From positions 16,810-80,809 of the forward strand of contig DASRJL010000147.1 of NCBI GenBank assembly GCA_035649495.1: 64,000 nt of DNA. The letters are read 5' to 3'. The translations under genes were made by a program, and so were the position numbers. The notes beneath the pieces are model-generated. The model saw nothing but the letters and a program-made list of their open reading frames with translations, ran no database searches and was not told the DNA's origin. The DNA comes from SG8-41 sp035649495. Its GTDB lineage: Bacteria; Pseudomonadota; Gammaproteobacteria; Burkholderiales; SG8-41. Numbering within the stretch: position 1 is the first letter of the stretch; every line of letters starts with the position of its first letter. Shown here in pieces: positions 34,529 to 41,997 of the stretch.

Positions 34529-35662
34529 TCAGTGCAGGTTGTATAGTCTCGCGGCGTTGCCGACGAGGACCTGCTTGCGCTCGGCGTCGGGCACGCCGTC
34601 GAAAGCGCGCGCGATCGCGCGGCGGCTTTCCGGCCAGGTGGACGTGCTCTGCGGAAAGTTCGTGCTCCAGAGAAGCTTGTCGACTCCGATGTGTTGACGG
34701 GTCTTCAGCCCCGTCGTATCGAACCATCCGGTGATGTGGCAACTGCGCTTGAAAAGCTGCGACGGCAACAGGTCGTAGCCCTCGGTGTGCAGGCGCTGGC
34801 GCTCGAATTGATGGTCGGCCAGTTCCAGCTCGTAGGCGCCCCAGGCGAGCGACGTCTCGGCGAATATCACCTTTAGTTTCGGAAAGCGCTCCAGGATGCG
34901 CGCATACAGAAAGTTCGCCATCACCAGCACCGCGCTCGCCGGGCGCGTGATCGCTTCCATCGTCGAGGTGATTTCCGGCGAGAACCCGGCATAGGGCGGG
35001 AACTCGATCTCGCGCGTCACGCCCGAGTGGAAGCACACGGGCACGTTGAGCTCCTGGCACGTCGCCCACAGCGGATCGTAAACGGGCTCGTTGATGTGCG
35101 GCACGTCGCGCAGCATCATCGGCACCGAGGGCATGACCACGCCACGGTGTCCCTTGCCCACCGCGCGCCTGATCTCGGCCGCCATGGCGTCGATCGGCGC
35201 CAGCGGGACGATGCACTGCGGGATGAAGCGCTTGCTGACCGAGGCCCATTCCTCGATCAGAAAATCGTTGTACGCCTGCACGCAAGCCAACTCGAGCTCC
35301 GGATCCGTGAGCCGGCCGAAGGTCTCGCCCGCCCGTCCCGCGATGGACGGATACAGGACGGAATAATCCACGCCATCCACATCCATCGCCGCCAGGCGCT
35401 CGCGGGGCGTATAGGCGACGCTGGGCACTTCCTCCCAGCGCTGCGGCTCCCGGGCGCGGTCGGCCATGGCCGCGCCAGCGATTGCCACGCTCGCCAGATC
35501 GATCTTCTTCCCGTCAACCACCCAGCGCTCGGTGCCATCGGGCTGACGCTCGATGTGCGGGATGCGCTCGCCCCACTTCGCCTTCGACATGCGCTTCGTC
35601 CAGACCTCCGGGTGCTCCTGGACGTGATCGTCGGCGCTGATGAATCCGTATTTGAGTTCCAT
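34529..35662 (-). CDS. amidohydrolase-family (ACMSD-like) protein with altered metal site
   Basis: 377 aa. TIM-barrel amidohydrolase blocks: FISADDHVQEHPEVW at the N-terminus, VPVCFHSG (His, strand 5), VIFAETSLAWG and LLWSTNFPQSTSTWP near residue 330. The paralog next door has ESDFPHS at this last place, which carries the metal or catalytic Asp; here it is STNFPQS, so the Asp and a His are gone. Typical members decarboxylate or hydrolyse carboxylated aromatics. The altered residues suggest changed or lost activity. The two genes are in tandem with ~115 bp between. Confidence 0.82.
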   Translation of the reverse strand: MELKYGFISADDHVQEHPEVWTKRMSKAKWGERIPHIERQPDGTERWVVDGKKIDLASVAIAGAAMADRAREPQRWEEVPSVAYTPRERLAAMDVDGVDYSVLYPSIAGRAGETFGRLTDPELELACVQAYNDFLIEEWASVSKRFIPQCIVPLAPIDAMAAEIRRAVGKGHRGVVMPSVPMMLRDVPHINEPVYDPLWATCQELNVPVCFHSGVTREIEFPPYAGFSPEITSTMEAITRPASAVLVMANFLYARILERFPKLKVIFAETSLAWGAYELELADHQFERQRLHTEGYDLLPSQLFKRSCHITGWFDTTGLKTRQHIGVDKLLWSTNFPQSTSTWPESRRAIARAFDGVPDAERKQVLVGNAARLYNLH

Positions 35663-35699
35663 GTGTTTGTGCCAGGCCTTGATGGAAGAGAGCGACAGA

Positions 35700-35762
35700 A
35701 CTCACAGAGAACACAGAGAAAGGCGCCGCGCGCGCGCTTCCTCTGTGGTCTGCGTGTCCTAT
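35700..35762. repeat. nonamer-period repeat with inverted arms
   Basis: CTCACAGAG AACACAGAG AAAGG on the left and CCTCTGTGG TCTGCGTGT on the right, between the two amidohydrolase genes. The arms can pair (CACAGAG with CTCTGTG). Confidence 0.55.
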
Positions 35763-35778
35763 CGGGTTTCGACGGGTA

Positions 35779-36945
35779 TCAGTTGAGCCCGTAGGTGCGC
35801 ACCGCGTTGCCGTAGCACAGCTGCTTGCGCTCGGCATCGGGCACGCCCTTCAGGCAACGCTCGACGAAATCCTTGGACTCGGGAAAGGTCGACGTGGAAT
35901 GCGGGAAGTCCGATTCCCACATGATGTTGTCCAGGCCGATCTCGTGGCGCAGCTCGATGCCCGCGCGCTCGAACCAGAAATTCATGCTCATCTGGCGCTT
36001 GAAGAGCTCGGAGGGCCGCGTCTTGAGACCCTGCGTCCACAAGTGGCGGCGTTCCCATTCGTGATCGCAGACCTCCAGCATGTAGGGTACCCAGCCGATG
36101 CCCGTCTCCGCGCACACCCAGCGCGATTTCGGGAACCGGTCGAGCACGCCGGAGAAGATGAGGTTCGGCACGAACTGCGCCTGGACCGAGAACCCGCCGG
36201 CCGGCCCCATCGCCTGTCCCTGGTTGGGGGTGTAGCCCTTCCAGCGCGGAACCCTGATGGCTATGCCCGCGCCCGCGTGCCAATGGATGGGCACGCTGAG
36301 ATCCTGGCAGGTCGCCCACAGCGGATCCCACCACGGATCGTTGAAGTGCTTGAGGCCCTTCTTCACCATGCTTGGCTCCGCCAGCATGACGATGCCGCGA
36401 TGGCCTTTCTTGACGGCGCGTCGCACTTCCTCCGTCATGGACTCGATCGTGCCCAGGTACGGAATGAGTGCGAGCGGGATATAGCGATCGCTGTGCTGGC
36501 GCCACTCGGCCAGCGCGTCGTTGTAGGCCTGCACGCAGGCGAGTTCGAACTCGGCGTCGCCCTGGAAGAACGTAGCGCTCTGCACCGGGTCGTTGGGGAA
36601 CAGCACTTCGCCGTCGACGCCGTCGTTGTCGAGGCCCTTCAGGCGCTCGGCCGGGTCGTAGACGATCGACGGCACTTCGTCCCAGCGCTGCGGAAAGGTC
36701 TTGCGCAGGGGATCGCCCATCACGGTGGGACAGTTCACGGTGCCGCGTTCTCCCACCACCTTGCCGTTCACGAACCAGCGCTCGACCGGCTTGTCGGCGG
36801 CGCGGATCATGTGCTCCTTGTCGGTCGTCTCGCGGAGCTGGGGAATCTTGTCGCCCCACTTCGCCTTCGACATGCGGCTCGTCCACGTGTCCTTGTCCAA
36901 CTGCGCGTGCGAATCGCAACTGATGAGCCCGTACTGGATCTTCAT
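35779..36945 (-). CDS. amidohydrolase-family (ACMSD-like) protein
   Basis: 388 aa. ISCDSHAQ near the start provides a D-x-H metal motif, VPIHWHAGAGIA a strand-5 His, WVCAETGIGW a Glu region and NIMWESDFPHSTSTFP the catalytic Asp. The fold is that of ACMSD, gamma-resorcylate decarboxylase and related metal-dependent hydrolases or decarboxylases. It is cytosolic. RBS AAGGAGG lies upstream on the minus strand. It is the first gene of a pair with the altered paralog downstream, so a hetero-oligomer or subfunctionalised pair is possible. Confidence 0.88.
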   Translation of the reverse strand: MKIQYGLISCDSHAQLDKDTWTSRMSKAKWGDKIPQLRETTDKEHMIRAADKPVERWFVNGKVVGERGTVNCPTVMGDPLRKTFPQRWDEVPSIVYDPAERLKGLDNDGVDGEVLFPNDPVQSATFFQGDAEFELACVQAYNDALAEWRQHSDRYIPLALIPYLGTIESMTEEVRRAVKKGHRGIVMLAEPSMVKKGLKHFNDPWWDPLWATCQDLSVPIHWHAGAGIAIRVPRWKGYTPNQGQAMGPAGGFSVQAQFVPNLIFSGVLDRFPKSRWVCAETGIGWVPYMLEVCDHEWERRHLWTQGLKTRPSELFKRQMSMNFWFERAGIELRHEIGLDNIMWESDFPHSTSTFPESKDFVERCLKGVPDAERKQLCYGNAVRTYGLN

Positions 36946-37094
36946 GATCTGGACCTCCTTACCATTGAGTTGAGCAAGTATAAGCCTGCGCCGGCCACCG
37001 GCAAAACGGAATTCCCTATGTCAGGCGGCCCGCTGGAGACGTTACCTGGCAGTCCACATTACGTGCAAAAGGACCCGGTCAGTTGGGCGGTCCC

Positions 37095-37122
37095 GGTCAC
37101 CGGTCACTGGTCACTGGTCACT
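37095..37122. repeat. heptad repeat cluster
   Basis: GGTCACC GGTCACT GGTCACT GGTCACT ends directly at the stop codon of the Bug gene that lies on the minus strand. Confidence 0.65.
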
Positions 37123-38103
37123 TTACTTGGCCATTCCCAGCTCGGTGAGTATCTGCTTCAGCTCCACGTGCTCCGCATCCAGCTTGCGCCGGGTATCCGC
37201 GGGGCCGGAGTAGATGTTTTCCCAGAAATTCTCCTGCAGATCCGCTTTCCAGTCCTCGGTCTGGGCCAGCTTGCGAAACACGCCGTCCCAGTACGCGACC
37301 TGCGCGGGCGTGATGCCTTTCGCGGCCATGATGCCGCGCCAGCCGACCACGGTCACGTCGACGCCGACCTCCTTCCAGGTGGGCACCTCGGCGAACGGGG
37401 CTCCCATGCGGCGCGGACCCGTGATGACCAGGGTGCGCATCTTCCCCTGCCGCAGGTGATCGACCATGTTGGAGAGGCCGGTGTTGATGGCGCCGACGTG
37501 CCCGCCCAGCAGCGCCATGCTGGTCTGGCCGCCGCCGGCGAAGCTCGCGATCTTCACGCGCTTGAAGTCGACGCCGCCCCGCTTGAGCGCCGCTATCAGC
37601 GAGGTGTAGTTGCTGCCGCCGACGCCGGAGACGCCGAACGAGACCGCGTCCGGGCTCTTCACCAGCCGGTCCAGCATGTCGCGCGCGGACTGTATCGCGG
37701 AGCCCGCGGGCACGTTGACGCCGTAGTTATCGGCAAGGAGCATCGCCAGCGGCGTGAAGTCGGTGTAGTTGTAGGCGGTAAGGCCGGTGAGATGGTTGCT
37801 GATTGCCGCGCTGGTCGACAGCAGCAGGACGTGGGGATCGCCCGGCAGGGAGTGGAGCTGGTTCAACGCGATCGTGCCGTTGCCGCCGGGCCGGTTGACG
37901 ACGTTTACCGGCACTTCCACGAGCTTGTATTTCTGGAACAGGCGCTGGATATCGCGAGCGGTGCGGTCGCTGGTTCCGCCGGGCGCGTTGGGCGCGATCA
38001 GCGTGAGGGCCCGGTTGGGCTTCCAGCTCTCCTGCGCGAGCGCCGGAGCAGCCGCTATCCCGGCGGCGCAAAGTACCGGTAACAGGGTCTTCAGCAGCGT
38101 CAC
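37123..38103 (-). CDS. Bug family periplasmic substrate-binding protein
   Basis: 326 aa. The signal peptide is MTLLKTLLPVLCAAGIAAAPALA (cleaved before QESWKPNRALTLIAPNAPGGTSD). The rest is more divergent than the other Bugs: IQRLFQKYKLVEVPVNVVNRPGGNGTIALNQL, DAVSFGVSGVGGSNYTSLIAALK and GPRRMGAPFAEVPTWKEVGVD. It lies downstream of the two amidohydrolases on the same strand, separated by a repeat, and may serve the uptake of their substrate. Confidence 0.88.
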   Translation of the reverse strand: MTLLKTLLPVLCAAGIAAAPALAQESWKPNRALTLIAPNAPGGTSDRTARDIQRLFQKYKLVEVPVNVVNRPGGNGTIALNQLHSLPGDPHVLLLSTSAAISNHLTGLTAYNYTDFTPLAMLLADNYGVNVPAGSAIQSARDMLDRLVKSPDAVSFGVSGVGGSNYTSLIAALKRGGVDFKRVKIASFAGGGQTSMALLGGHVGAINTGLSNMVDHLRQGKMRTLVITGPRRMGAPFAEVPTWKEVGVDVTVVGWRGIMAAKGITPAQVAYWDGVFRKLAQTEDWKADLQENFWENIYSGPADTRRKLDAEHVELKQILTELGMAK

Positions 38104-38131
38104 ATCAGCGTGCGGTGCGCGTCACCGGGGG

Positions 38132-38182
38132 TCACATCCCCACGAAGAAACCGTGGGGCCCCTGTTCCGCCCCTCGACGCGT
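38132..38182 (-). repeat. GC-rich REP-like hairpin, copy 2
   Basis: ACATCCCCACGAAGAAACCG, TGGGGCCCCTGTTCCGCCCC, TCGACGCG: the reverse complement of the 29405-29451 type with a larger loop. It lies between the Bug gene and the GNAT gene. Confidence 0.5.
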
Positions 38183-38679
38183 TACTTATCACGCTTTTCA
38201 ACTTGCGGGCTCGGAATGACACGACGGATGTCGCGAGTCATCTTCACCGCGGTCTCGATGCCGCGGTAGTAGCCGGGGATGTACGAGCTTTCCTTGTAGC
38301 CCAGCACGCGGTAGAAAGTGCGGGCGGCGAAATTGTTGACGCGCAGCTCCAGGGTGATCGTGGTGATCCCCGCGACGAGGGCCGATTCCTCGAGCCACGC
38401 GATCATGTGCCTGCCGATGCCGCAGCGCTGGTGGGAGGGCTTGACCGCGAACAGGCTCAAGTGGGCCGAGGTATCGCCGAATTCCATGATCGCGAATCCC
38501 ACGAGGTGCTGCTTTACGTCCGCGACCAGCACGCCGGTCTCGCGCGCCTTGATCGCCTTCGCGACGCGATCGGGCGGCCATGACCAGCCGCGCAGCCCGA
38601 CCTCGATCAGGTAGCGCGACATGACAGCGATCTCGTAGGCGTCAGCCGGAACGCCTAGTCTGTAGGTGGGGCTGGGCAT
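38182..38679 (-). CDS. GNAT-family N-acetyltransferase
   Basis: 165 aa from ATG 38679 with GGGAGG upstream (a TTG at 38703 is also open). Motif A is LFAVKPSHQRCGIGRHMIAWLEESA with the Q/RxxGxG acetyl-CoA loop; motif B is LELRVNNFAARTFYRVLGYKES. The pattern is close to RimI-type acetyltransferases. The acceptor could be a protein N-terminus or a small amine. It is divergent by position from nothing obvious, next to msrB. Confidence 0.88.
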   Translation of the reverse strand: MPSPTYRLGVPADAYEIAVMSRYLIEVGLRGWSWPPDRVAKAIKARETGVLVADVKQHLVGFAIMEFGDTSAHLSLFAVKPSHQRCGIGRHMIAWLEESALVAGITTITLELRVNNFAARTFYRVLGYKESSYIPGYYRGIETAVKMTRDIRRVIPSPQVEKRDK

Positions 38680-38735
38680 GCGTTTCGAACCTCCCAGCCT
38701 CAATAATGCCTGACGTGCTGCTGTCCGGGAAGGGC

Positions 38736-39305
38736 TCAGGCCTTACCGGCCTTCGGTATGAACCTGAGAGCCACGCCATTGTTACAGTAGCGCTTGCCGG
38801 TGGGCGGCGGGCCGTCGTCGAACAGGTGCCCGTGATGGCCGCCGCAGCGAATGCAGTGGTACTCGGTGCGCGGGTAGATCAGCTTGTGATCGGTGGTGGT
38901 CCCGAAAACGCCGGGAATCGTGGTGAAGAAGCTCGGCCAGCCGGTGCCGCTGTCGAATTTCATGGCCGAGGTGAAGAGCGGCAGATCGCACCCGGCACAG
39001 GCGAACACGCCTTCGCGTTTCTCCCGGTCCAGCGGGCTCGTTCCCGCCCGCTCCGTGCCTTCCTCGCGCAGCACGCTGTACGCGGGCGCCGGCAACCGCT
39101 TGCGCCACTCTTCCTTCGAGAGCTTCAGCGGCTCGGTCGACAGGGGCGGCTTGACGCCCTCCGCCAGGAGCAGCTTCCAGTTCTTCTGCAGTTCCTCGAT
39201 GCCCTTCATGTCCTTGACCGTCGATTGGGCCGCCGTGCCACGCCCGGTGAAGATATTCCACAACGCCGCGGCCAGCGCGCCCTGCAGCAATCCTCGTCTT
39301 CCCAT
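38736..39305 (-). CDS. msrB: peptide-methionine (R)-S-oxide reductase (MsrB) with an export signal
   Basis: 189 aa. Zinc Cys pairs are in FACAGCDLPLF and HCIRCGGHHGHLFDDGP; FDSGTGWPSFF is the MsrB core. The catalytic Cys is in RYCNNGVALRF, while most MsrB have RYCINSxSL. The N-terminus MGRRGLLQGALAAAL has a twin-arginine-like start and a hydrophobic run, so the enzyme is probably exported, possibly by Tat. It repairs oxidised methionine in the periplasm. RBS GAGGAGAG lies upstream. Confidence 0.92.
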   Translation of the reverse strand: MGRRGLLQGALAAALWNIFTGRGTAAQSTVKDMKGIEELQKNWKLLLAEGVKPPLSTEPLKLSKEEWRKRLPAPAYSVLREEGTERAGTSPLDREKREGVFACAGCDLPLFTSAMKFDSGTGWPSFFTTIPGVFGTTTDHKLIYPRTEYHCIRCGGHHGHLFDDGPPPTGKRYCNNGVALRFIPKAGKA

Positions 39306-39664
39306 GCGCTCTCCTCGATTTTCGGTGAATGATAGCGCACTTACGGATCAGCGCCGTCGTTGGATGCGGCGCCTTGCCGGGAGAAAGCGCGGAAAATTGG
39401 TGCGGCGCGGCAGCCGTTTATTTTTTCCGTTCTGTAACCGATTGCACATCGTACGGTCGCATGATCGCAGTATGCTCACCGTCACCGAAAATTCATCGGC
39501 ACTTTTTTCCGGACTGTGGTGTCAGACAAATCTGGCAGCGTAAAGCGAGAGAAGCGAAGTACGATGCACAAGACGCTGCGGAGTTGTGGCATTTCCGCAA
39601 CGCAAGTTGTCAATAGACCAAGTCGTTCGTCACCAAAGCACGCTACCTTCAGGAGGACCACGAC
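39306..39664. other. 359 bp intergenic region, probable promoter area
   Basis: This is a divergent region between msrB (minus) and a hypothetical gene (plus). It is less GC-rich than the surroundings (TTATTTTTTCCG near 39417). Several TTGxxx and TAxxxT words occur, but no pair has good spacing. No conserved gene or repeat was recognised. Confidence 0.4.
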
Positions 39665-40039
39665 ATGTTCGTATTAGCGGCTCGACTTCAGGCAGCGCAC
39701 CGCAACCAGGACGAGAAAGGGCGCACCGATGGGTTCGTGCTTCCCGCCACGACCAGCGTCCGCTCTCTTGCCCGCTTCTATGGATTCACAAGCCCGCTCG
39801 TGGACAAGGACCTGTCGATTGGCGACTACGTGGCAAGCACGTGCGGCGGGCTGCCGCGGGTCGGCCAGCGAACGGGGTGGGGACGCGCCGAGCTGGTGAT
39901 AACGGAAGTCAACGGGCGCTCCGTCAGCAAGGTCCGCCTCAGCTTATTGCCGCTCCGGGACCGCCGCCTGTCGTTCACCGAGATACCCCCCCGCAATCCC
40001 AAGCGCCGGGTGCAGGATCGGGGCGCGTCGGAGCGTTGA
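39665..40039 (+). CDS. hypothetical protein
   Basis: 124 aa from the ATG at 39665, with AGGAGG 9 bp upstream. The sequence starts MFVLAARLQAAHRNQDEKGR and ends with a basic tail PPRNPKRRVQDRGASER. A central SIGDYVASTCGGLPRVGQRTGWGRAELVITEVNGRSV looks like beta strands. I do not recognise the family. The upstream region and clear RBS make it a plausible gene. It stands alone between msrB and the thiolase fragment. Confidence 0.55.
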   Translation: MFVLAARLQAAHRNQDEKGRTDGFVLPATTSVRSLARFYGFTSPLVDKDLSIGDYVASTCGGLPRVGQRTGWGRAELVITEVNGRSVSKVRLSLLPLRDRRLSFTEIPPRNPKRRVQDRGASER

Positions 40040-40083
40040 GCTAGCAAGTCCCTACCCCTTGGACGGGGGAGGTTGTTTCTTGG

Positions 40084-40152
40084 CTACAGTGTTGCTTCGC
40101 TGCCCAGTATTACAGTGCACTCGCTGGACAGCACACCACCATTCCCGTGGAC
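40084..40152 (-). pseudogene. 3' remnant of a second thiolase-like gene
   Basis: The minus strand encodes VHGNGGVLSSECTVILGSEATL and a stop, almost identical to the C-terminus (LAHGNGGVLSSECTVILGSESTL) of the thiolase gene that ends at 40355. The DNA of the two copies differs at many third positions, so they have diverged while the protein was kept. Nothing else of a thiolase is found upstream. A GC-rich hairpin begins 8 bp further on. Confidence 0.6.
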
Positions 40153-40159
40153 GCCGGAG

Positions 40160-40193
40160 CCGCGGAGCAGGGGCCCCGGTTTCCGGGGATGCG
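40160..40193 (+). repeat. GC-rich REP-like hairpin, copy 3
   Basis: CGGAGCAGGGGCCCCGGTTT and CCGGGGATGCG, the same run as in copy 1. It lies in the DNA between the thiolase remnant and the intact thiolase gene. Confidence 0.6.
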
Positions 40194-40354
40194 CCCCGGC
40201 CTCGGTCTCCGGAACGGTGGTGCGGGACGGGGCGCAAAGCCGCTGCGCCGCGTACACTTCCACTTGCCGGGGCCGCTCGCTGCTCCCGCACCCTGCTCGC
40301 GCACACCGAGTCGCAGCGGCACCGCGTAGGCGGCCGACCGCACGGGCCCAATGG

Positions 40355-41506
40355 CTATAGCGTGGATTCACTACCGAGTATGACAGTGCATTCGCTCGAC
40401 AATACCCCTCCGTTACCGTGCGCGAGGGACACGTTGCAGTCCTTGACCTGACGCTGTCCGCAGTCGCCGCGCACCTGCCGCACCGCCTCGATCAGAACCA
40501 GCAGCCCGTACATGCCCGGGTGGCAATAGGAAAGGCCGCCGCCGCTCGTGTTTACCGCGAGCTTGCCGCCGGGCGCGATGGCGCCGTTCGCAACGAAGCG
40601 CCCCCCCTCGCCCTTGGGGCAGAACCCCAGGTCCTCGAGGAACAGGATGGGCGTGATCGTGAACGCATCGTAGAGCGAGAGCATCCTCACGTCCGAGGGC
40701 TTCAAGCCGGCCATCTTGAACGCCTGCCGCCCTGACTCGGCTGCCGCAGTCACTGTCAGGTCGGGCATGTTGGAAATCGTGGCGTGGCCGATGGATTCTC
40801 CGACCCCCAGCACGTAAGCCGCTTTCTTCTTCAACGACTTCGCGCGCGCGGCGGAGGTGATGATGATCGCGCCCCCGCCGTCGGTCACCAGGCAGCAGTC
40901 GCGGACCGTGAACGGGTAGCTCACCATGCGCGCATTCAGGACCTGCTCGATCGTGAGCGGCTCCTTCTCCCACGCCACGGGGTTCATCAATGCCCATTTG
41001 CGCGCTGCGACGGCCACTTCCGCGAGATGCTCCCGCGTCGTGCCGAACTCGTGCATGTGCCGCGAAGCCGCCAGCGCGTAGGCGCTCGACGGGAGAAAGG
41101 GGCGGTACGGGGACTCGTAATAGAGGAATTCGCGGGAGCTGGCCGCGGCGCGCGTAACCGAGCGCTGCGTGCTGCCGTAGGCGATCACCGCCACTTCCGC
41201 GTCGCCGTTCTCGATGGCGGTCTGCGCGTGCGCGAGGTGCGCCATGAAGGAAGACCCGCCGACGATCGTGCTGTCGTAGTAGCGCGGCTTGATGCGCAGG
41301 TACTCGCACAACTGCAGCACACCCATGCGTGACTGGGAATGCGACGCGAAAACGGCGTCGATATCGGAGAGCTTCAGCCCGCAGTCCTCCAGCGCCCGCA
41401 AGGTCGCCTGCGCCATCAGGTCGGTCGGGCTCATTTCGGGCGCGACCAGCCCGAGATCGGATTCGGCGGCGCCCACCACCGCCACGCTGCCTCTCTTGCG
41501 GCTCAT
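40355..41506 (-). CDS. thiolase-like protein, possible acyl-CoA retro-aldolase (Ltp2-like)
   Basis: 383 aa. N-terminal SVAVVGAAESDLG and FASHSQSRMGVL, C-terminal HPGMYGLLVL and HGNGGVLSSECTVILG are thiolase-fold motifs of the SCP-2/Ltp2 group. The usual nucleophile Cys near residue 90 is replaced: the motif reads STIVGGSSFMAHLAHAQ. A YDAFT motif (LSLYDAFTITPIL) is present, as in aldolase-like members. In mycobacteria such proteins pair with DUF35 partners and cleave C-C bonds of acyl-CoA side chains. Here the upstream gene is a DUF35-type protein overlapping by 4 bp. So retro-aldol cleavage is more likely than thiolysis. Confidence 0.8.
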   Translation of the reverse strand: MSRKRGSVAVVGAAESDLGLVAPEMSPTDLMAQATLRALEDCGLKLSDIDAVFASHSQSRMGVLQLCEYLRIKPRYYDSTIVGGSSFMAHLAHAQTAIENGDAEVAVIAYGSTQRSVTRAAASSREFLYYESPYRPFLPSSAYALAASRHMHEFGTTREHLAEVAVAARKWALMNPVAWEKEPLTIEQVLNARMVSYPFTVRDCCLVTDGGGAIIITSAARAKSLKKKAAYVLGVGESIGHATISNMPDLTVTAAAESGRQAFKMAGLKPSDVRMLSLYDAFTITPILFLEDLGFCPKGEGGRFVANGAIAPGGKLAVNTSGGGLSYCHPGMYGLLVLIEAVRQVRGDCGQRQVKDCNVSLAHGNGGVLSSECTVILGSESTL

Positions 41507-41889
41507 CGGGATCCCTCCACGGCGGTGAATACGGGGTAGGGCGGCTGCTTCTCGTCACCCGCGGTCATGCGCACCTTGACCCGCATGCCGATCTTTACCT
41601 GCATCGGGTCGATGTCCTCGACACGGCTCATCATGCGGAAGCCTTCGTCGAGATCGACCAGCGCGACGTTCCAGGGCTTCTGGTCCTTCGCACCGTGCAC
41701 GACCGTCGTGGCGTGCACCGTACCCAGGCCCTTCGATACCCGCCATTCGAGCTTCCCGCCCGTCACGGGCGCGGCGGCGCGCGGAAAGAATACCGGCTTG
41801 CCGTCCTCGGTCACCTGGTAGGCCAGCTCCCCCTTCTTGCAGTGCTCTATGTATACGCCCAGAGGCGATTTTGCGAACTCGTTAGGCAT
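41503..41889 (-). CDS. DUF35-type OB-fold protein (thiolase/aldolase partner) lacking the zinc ribbon
   Basis: 128 aa. The C-terminal OB-fold is recognisable: LEWRVSKGLGTVHATTVVHGAKDQKPWNVALVDLDEGFRMMSRV. Full-length DUF35 proteins carry an N-terminal zinc ribbon with two CxxC pairs; here the region PVFFPRAAAPVTGGKLEW has no such pairs. The 4 bp overlap (ATGA) with the thiolase-like gene supports translational coupling and a stable complex. The protein may guide CoA substrates into the partner. Confidence 0.8.
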   Translation of the reverse strand: MPNEFAKSPLGVYIEHCKKGELAYQVTEDGKPVFFPRAAAPVTGGKLEWRVSKGLGTVHATTVVHGAKDQKPWNVALVDLDEGFRMMSRVEDIDPMQVKIGMRVKVRMTAGDEKQPPYPVFTAVEGSR

Positions 41890-41910
41890 GAATTACTCCC
41901 TTTCAAAGAA

Positions 41911-41996
41911 GTGACACGTGACACGTGACTCGTGACCGGCAAGCGAGATCGAGGGGTGCAGTTACGAGTCACGGGTCACCGGTCACGGGTCACTCC
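41911..41996. repeat. heptad repeat cluster with inverted arms
   Basis: Left arm GTGACAC GTGACAC GTGACTC GTGACCG; right arm CGAGTCA CGGGTCA CCGGTCA CGGGTCA. It separates the Bug gene from the DUF35 gene within one transcription direction. Confidence 0.7.
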
Positions 41997-41997
41997 A

